Origin: Lunularia cruciata
Taxonomy: Eukaryota; Streptophyta; Marchantiopsida; Lunulariales; Lunulariaceae
Length of the DNA stretch: 64,000 nt
Direction of reading: 5' to 3'
Assembly: GCA_948567375.1 (NCBI GenBank)
Contig: OX419761.1
Span: forward strand, 59,867,089-59,931,088
In this document: in pieces, positions 58,654-64,000 of the stretch
How the letters are laid out: each line of letters begins with the position of its first letter
How positions within the stretch are numbered: position 1 is the first letter of the stretch
Notes under the pieces: generated by a model
What the model saw: the letters and a program-made list of their open reading frames with translations, nothing else
Told to the model about the DNA's origin: nothing
The model's database searches: none
Program-made: the position numbers and the translations under genes

Positions 58654-61224
58654 ATGTCGAGCAATATGCCGTTGAGGAGTCATCTTGTAGGTGATCGGGG
58701 AAAGGGAAATAGAGTTGGACTCGTGTTAGTGCGCAAGGGAGAAGTCGCGAGAGTGAAATTGAGAGAAAGTGAGAAAGTAGAAGAGATGGGAGGAGGGAAG
58801 AAGAACTCCGAATTTGTAGTGAGAAATCATGCAATTTGGAGATTAGATGTGATAGCGAGGATCGAAGTCTTGAGCCGACTTCGGATCACCTTTCTGGCAT
58901 GGAATTGGAACGTAAGTTTTCCAAGATTCATGACAGAAATCATTGAGAGTAAGTGTCTTGATGGACCCAAGGAAGAAGAGAAGAGAGGAAATCCGGCTTG
59001 CTGGACAGAGTCGGATTGGAGACTCGTACTTGGGAAGGAGGCGGGCTCAGAGCAAGGAGCCATGTTCTTGGGGAAAGGAGAGATAGCCCAAGAAACTCAG
59101 GAGGTGAGAGATACCTTCTTGTCGAAGAGAACAAAGAATGGGTACAAGGTTGAGAGTTACAAGGATCTAGTGAAGAGAGGGATCATGAGTGCTCTCATGG
59201 CAATTTTGAAGCCAGAGAGAACAACTTATGTGATGAAACACCAAGCGGTGTTCTTCCATAAGTTGTTTGCAGGAGAGCCTATAAATTGAGCGAGGTGTTG
59301 TCACAGGAGAACAAGGCAGATGGTGTGGAATCTGCGGGATAAGTTGCCTCCACATTACATTGTGCCGTTTGTAGCACACTTCTACCTCGGGCTCAATTTG
59401 CTAAACTCGGCGGAGCGGAATCGGATGGTGTCGCACTTCCATCCTGATGTGCGGAAGGAGGTCAATGTCGAGGAGCAACAATATATTCTCCAAATCCGGA
59501 GCACGGACGACTACTACGCAAAGACAAGGAAAAACATGGAAGTCGTAGTGAGTACTCCAACGAAGAAGAGGACTCGGCAAGCAGAAGCCAAAGAAAGCAA
59601 GCAACCTCGGAAGATGCAGAGAAGTAACCCGAGGCGAGGAATGGTGGTAATTGAGTCAGAAGATGAAGAATCAGAAGGCAAGGCCGAGCTCAAAACAGAG
59701 GACTCGAAACATGAGAAGGAACCCAAGCTGACACTGCAAAGCAGAGATACGAGCAGTGATAGTGAAGATGGTGGAGAGATGACCTCAGCGCCAGCGGCTA
59801 ACGAAGAATATGAAGAAGAAGTGCAAGCCAAGGTAGAAGCCGAAGACAACATGCCGTTGGAAGACAAAGTACCGGTGCCAGAGGACAAGAAGATTGCAGT
59901 ACAGCGAGGAGTTTGCTCGCGACGTAAGGCAAAGTGTGAGGCAGGGCCGAGTAGAGTGAAGGCAGAGGTAGAAGAAAGCTCAAGTAGTGAGGCATCAATC
60001 CTGATACGAAGACTCCAGAGAAGAAGGCGAGTATCAGGAGAACACGAGGAGAAAAGAGAGACCACTCCACGGGAGGAAGAAGTTGCCAATGATGGAGTGG
60101 AGTACCTATGAGAGGTAGTGTGCCCATTGTTGGTGAAGTTGGAGCACAAGAAGAAAGAGATGCAGTCGACTTGTCCAGAGGTAAAGACTGTATTGCAGGT
60201 GGTAGCAAGATTAGAAGAAGAGAACTCGGAGTTGAAGAGGAGTGTAACCCAAGGTGAGGAGGAGAGAGAAGTACTGCGAGCGGGGGCAGCAGTGAAGACT
60301 CAGGTAATTGAAGACCTGAAGAGAAAAGTGAGCTATCAAGAAGATCTTGCGAGGAAGAGTGACATAGCAAGAGAGAGACAGGTAGCTGAATACAAAATCT
60401 TGAAGCAGCAGTTTGCTGATTCAAGAGTAGAGCTTATCCATGTTATGGCAAGGGTAGCAGCAAAGGATCAAGAGCTTGATAGAGTGATGGAGAGTATGGA
60501 GGAGAAGAAGCAACTCTGGCAACGAGAATTGGCTGCGCGGTATAGAGAAGAAGAAAGATTACGAGAGTTACTTTGTAATCAAGAAGAGAAAGTTGTACAG
60601 AAGGAGAAGGAGAAAGAGACGGTGAAAGCCGAGTTTGAGGCAGAGTTGGCAATGTACCAAGAGGAATGGCTTGCAAATTGGGAATGAGAAAGGAAGACAA
60701 GGTTGGAGCCATTGAAGGAGATAGTCCTCAGGGTGAACGCGATGTTAAGTATAGAAGCCAACGTTCGAATTGAAGAAGCGCGTCTGCACGAGTTGAAGTT
60801 GTTGGTGCAGGAGACGAGGCAAAGACAAGCGAAGGACACTGAGATGAATGTCTTGTTAATTAAATTAAGAACTCGTGTAGACAGAAAGGTTTTGGAGGTA
60901 GAGGATAACATTTCAATTAGATTAGACTTAGTGAAACTAGAGCTAGAAAAACTTTGGAAAGATGTTAGAGCAAAACCCAAAGTAAGAGAGATAGGAGTCC
61001 AAATGTCTTCGGAGTTGCCCTCAGAGACATTAGAGAAGAGTGGGTTGGGAGATAAGGAGTTAGATAGATTACCCACTAGTGAAATTTCAGATTAGGAAAG
61101 AGAATTGCTGGACCTGGTAGGAGAAGTAGAAGATCTGAAACCCAAGGAAAATGTAGTAGGAAGTAAGATTACTTCAGGTTTGGGTTTGAAAGCCAAGGAA
61201 GAAGTAGACATCGGATCAGATTAG
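58654..61224 (+). pseudogene. Coiled-coil accessory ORF, copy 4 (least decayed)
   Basis: One frame of 857 codons from ATG 58654 to TAG 61222. It is interrupted only by TGA at 59287, TGA at 60109, TGA at 60685 and TAG at 61093, with no frameshift. Domains by residue: 1-92 basic leader; about 93-282 globular (WTESDWRLVLGKEAGSE, KNGYKVESYKDLVKRG, PERTTYVMKHQAVFFHKL, PPHYIVPFVAHFYLGLN); 283-485 acidic and Lys-rich, probably disordered; 486-680 coiled coil (WQRELAARYREEERLREL); 681-856 second coil (EARLHELKLLVQETRQRQ, DISIRLDL-type repeats) and tail. No signal peptide, membrane segment or known catalytic motif, so it is not a typical env. An endogenous partner or capsid-like role is possible; function is unknown. 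Confidence 0.85.
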
Positions 61225-61267
61225 TAACAGATTTGAGATTTGAAGGGGCAGATATGAAGAGGTGCAT

Positions 61268-62015
61268 TGTCATTTTGGATCTACAGGTTAGAACAATTGT
61301 TGTAGAAAGGTATAGTTGTTAGAACTGTCGATTGCTTCACTACTTAAGAGTGGCATTTGCAGTCAAATGTTGTTCAGTGCTCATTATTTTTGAGAATAGA
61401 TAAAGCAAAGTGCTGTGAAGCAGTGCTCGTTGCTTGAGCTTGATTTTGAGTATCAACTTTGTGTCTATGTTTGTGAGTGTGTGAAGAAATTCGAAGTGCA
61501 AGTCAGTGTGCTTGTTGGATGTTGGATTCCACAGCCTTGATCTTCATTCTGTGTGTTTGATCTTGATTGAAGTGCAATCAAAGCAATGCCTTGACAAATC
61601 TGAGAGAAATTGTAGTGTTGGTAGTATTCTGCATTTGTGAGTGCAATGCGAGGTTGATGTGAAGCAATTTCAATCGAGGAAGTTGTGCCTTCAGTGGAGG
61701 GGTGGAACACATTCTGAGGCAAAGTCGTTTTGCAATGAAGTGCCATTTTTGGGAGAGCCTGAATCATCACAATCAAGATTGTTTGGAAAGAATTGAAGGA
61801 GTTGTGATTATGGAGTGTTACTTTGTGACAAGACTGCAAGTCAGTGCTTGTTACTCTCATCTGGGTGTGGTTTCTACCTGAGAGATTAAAGACGCAACCA
61901 AGAAGAACTACATTGTTACTATTTGCTTTGTATTTGGACATTTCTGACTCATATCTCTATGGGAACAAACTTTACTTACCCGATTACTGCAAAAGTGATA
62001 TTTGTCGGGTTGTCA
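61268..62015 (+). mobile_element. LTR, family B, copy 2 (complete)
   Basis: TGTCATTTTGG to GGGTTGTCA, 748 bases. The purine stretch GAAGAGGTG precedes it. The last 268 bases are repeated directly after it (see the next entry). Confidence 0.82.
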
Positions 62016-62286
62016 CCAGGAGAATCTGAATCATCACAATCAAGAGTTGTTTGGACAGAATTTGCTATGTTATGATTATGTGTGTGTGTATTTGTGACAA
62101 GTTGTCAAGATTGTGAGCCTGTTACTCTCTTCTGGGTGTAGTTTCTACCTGAGAGATTAAAAAATAAATCAAGAAGAACTACATGTTACTATTTGACTTC
62201 GTATTTGACCAATTCTGAATTGTATCTCTGCGAGATCAAACTTTACTAACCCGATTACCGCAAAAGTGATATTTGCCGGGTTGTCA
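61757..62286 (+). repeat. Tandem duplication of the LTR B 3' end
   Basis: CTGAATCATCACAATCAAG, CTGGGTGT.GTTTCTACC, GAGAGATTAAA, AAGAAGAACTACAT and AAAAGTGATATTTG, ending GGGTTGTCA, occur twice, at 61757-62015 and about 62022-62286. The repeat covers the downstream third of the LTR and ends at the LTR terminus both times. Confidence 0.92.
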
Positions 62287-63127
62287 TACTTGGAGATGGC
62301 TCAAGGGTCTATCCCCCCTATGAGCCCTTTGGCCTTTGTGGTAGATCATTGAGTACTTAAGTAACATGTCTAATGCAACCTCCTACTTACCCGACCAGTG
62401 CAACAAGTAATTAAAAAGCATTGATTCACAACACAAAGCACCTAACTCTCCAGAAAATGCACTTAGTCATTCACATCATACATAAAATTGGGTTAGGACT
62501 TTGGTGACTTTTATATCAAGTCTAGCCATAACAACCTTGAGACATAGAGTAACTTTGCATTCCCATTGGAAAAGAGGGTGGCAGATTCCCATAGTTATAC
62601 TAGTCAACCCTTCCTACAAGTAGAAAGATCACAACTCCTTACGTCTCTGTTCTTCTCAAGGAAATCTTCCCATATCACTTGTTTAGACTATCTCAAGGAA
62701 ATCCTCCAATATCACTTATTCAAACTAAATGATTCTCTCATGGGAATAGCCTCATCCTCCCTAAATAAATTGCTCTAACCTTTAAAAGAATTTCTCATCT
62801 ACCTTAAGCACTACATTGAATTATAGCCATTGCCTCCTTTGCAGCTTGTGCCATAAATGTCAATTTGGCTCTCCTCCCTTGGATGCTCTTCCTCTAGATA
62901 TATGCAACCTACCTTGTCAATATGCCACTAAATTTTTCCTAGCTATTATAAATTCACTTAATTCTTCTTTTCTTGCATCAATCTATGTTATTGTACTTGG
63001 TCCTCACCCACAAATATTTCTTTCCCACACCTATTACATGCCCTAGTAGACCTTCTTCACCTTGCAACAACTATCACTAAATTCCAAGGTGAGCATAATG
63101 TGTTGCAATTTACTAAATTTGTACCTA
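62287..63127. other. Spacer between oppositely oriented LTRs
   Basis: About 840 bases between LTR B copy 2 (plus) and copy 3 (minus). Short frames on the plus strand match nothing I know. No PBS-like sequence is seen next to copy 3. Confidence 0.45.
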
Positions 63128-63828
63128 TGACAATCCAACAAGTATTACTTTTGCAATAATGTGTGAGTAATCATTCATTCCTACAAAATACAAGTTAAAA
63201 ATGGTCAAATATGAAGTAAAATGTAACAATGTAGTTTCTCTTGTTTACATCTTTAATCTCTTGGGCATAAACCACACCAAGAAGAGAGTAGCAAATACTC
63301 AATAGCAGTTTTGCCACAATTAAGTGTCACCAAATATCACAATTCTTCAATGACTTCCCAAGTTGGTCTTGATTATGATGATTTAGTTAATGTAAAGAAG
63401 GCTACTTTTCCATGAAGTGACTTCACCTTGGAATTGCATTCCATCCCTCCATTGAAGGTGCAAATTCCTAGTCCAAAATGACTTTGCATCAATCTCTTGC
63501 CTACAGTCACAAATGACAAATACTACTTATACTACAGCTCTCATAGATATGTCAAGGCATGAATCACAGAGTTGCAAAATCCAATACTAACACACTCTCA
63601 GTACAATCCAAACTTCTCCATTCACTCACAAATGAAAAGTTGACTAATACTCAAAAAAAAGTAAAATAACAATGTTGGTGCAACACTTTGCTTTACTTGT
63701 TCTTCTATTTAAATACTGAACATATAATGTTGTGGATGGCTGCTTTTAATAGGCAGACCACTTGGAAATTATAAAAACTATCTAAATTGCTTGACTACTT
63801 CCTAAAAATCTCCAGATATGAAGCATCA
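63128..63828 (-). mobile_element. LTR, family B, copy 3
   Basis: Minus strand; about 701 bases from near 63828 (degenerate start) to TTGTCA at 63128. AAAATGGTCAAATATGAAGT and CTTTAATCTCTTGGG-type sequences are shared with copy 1. Substitutions place it among the older copies. Confidence 0.72.
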
Positions 63829-64000
63829 TTCTACCACTTTGGATCTATAACTACAATTACTCGAATCCGATCCAAGTACTACCTCAACTTTGGCTTCTTC
63901 ACCCAAGTCCACTATAAGTGTCTCTTGCAATTTGGTTCATCTACTAATTCTACTACTATTTCTTCTTCATCAGTTTGTACTGAGATTGAATTCATAAGTG
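63829..64000 (-). pseudogene. Coiled-coil accessory ORF, copy 5 (C-terminal end only)
   Basis: The minus strand next to LTR copy 3 reads ISVQTDEEEIVVELVDE, similar in place and character to the tail of copies 3 and 4 (IGVQMSS; EVVELVKDLVEL). The rest lies beyond the window edge. Confidence 0.5.

Larger units (their letters stand above)
58242..62015 (+). mobile_element. Non-autonomous retroelement unit 2 with complete 3' LTR
   Basis: Begins TGTGGTGCTCACATTTTTT like unit 1, carries coiled-coil ORF copy 4, and ends with a full LTR B (61268-62015). Similar to unit 1 along its whole length up to 61755. No 5' LTR of its own other than the partial one of unit 1. Confidence 0.75.

Noticed and set aside
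59514-60424. Minus-strand frames of about 210 codons, Ser and Leu rich
   Set aside because: Antisense shadow of the acidic linker and coil of copy 4.
35655-61224. The coiled-coil ORFs as host cytoskeletal or myosin-like genes
   Set aside because: They are multi-copy, lie next to LTRs each time and have no introns, so they belong to the retroelement.
1-64000. CRISPR arrays, rRNA and tRNA genes
   Set aside because: No array of regular short repeats with unique spacers was seen, no rRNA-like stretch, and no tRNA with a convincing T-loop and acceptor stem.

Overview
This window is nuclear DNA from a land plant, most likely a liverwort close to Marchantia. Two genes are of clearly plant type and have spliceosomal introns with GT/AG borders: a CHFR-type E3 ubiquitin ligase and a BAHD acyltransferase. 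The retroelement proteins on the right (a domain with a W-T-E-S-D-W start and a K-N-G-Y-K-V core, followed by long coiled coils) resemble repeat proteins I associate with Marchantia. The organism call is inference; the genes and elements are read directly from the sequence.

Layout. (1) 1-9356, plus strand: the 3' part of a CHFR-like gene, from the RING finger to the stop codon. Eleven exons join without a frame break. The third complete intron (about 5.9 kb) is swollen by a pyrimidine-rich block of dispersed repeats (about 2440-6760). (2) 9357-20338: low gene density, with one possible small spliced gene of unknown function (about 11743-12697), several perfect hairpins, a MITE-sized inverted repeat and a 160-bp tandem duplication. 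(3) 20339-22173, plus strand: a two-exon BAHD acyltransferase of 472 residues with HHTVAD and DFGWG motifs. (4) 22174-27690: no gene I can support. (5) 27700-31450, minus strand: a decayed non-LTR retrotransposon with its reverse transcriptase split by an LTR (29186-29924). (6) 31451-35610: spacer with two small duplications and an AT-rich orphan ORF. (7) 35610-64000: a nested retrotransposon landscape. It holds a minus-strand Ty3/gypsy element with tRNA-Asp-type PBS, gag, protease, RT, RNase H and integrase. This is followed by an extra coiled-coil ORF in the position where some elements carry env.

The extra ORF is the most interesting item. It occurs five times (35655-37995 minus, 46242-48280 minus, 55151-57707 plus, 58654-61224 plus, 63829-64000 minus). 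Each copy lies just upstream of the same 700-770 bp LTR family (TGTCA...TTGTCA). Two plus-strand copies form a head-to-tail pair of about 3.45 kb units without gag-pol, like a non-autonomous derivative. The best copy has one 857-codon frame broken only by four stop codons, each explainable by a single transition and none by a frameshift, so the frame was selected until recently. A second, different coiled-coil retroelement ORF with gag zinc knuckles lies at about 48300-54500 on the minus strand.

The two host genes have no evident functional link. CHFR-like ligases act in mitotic and genotoxic checkpoints; BAHD enzymes acylate specialised metabolites.
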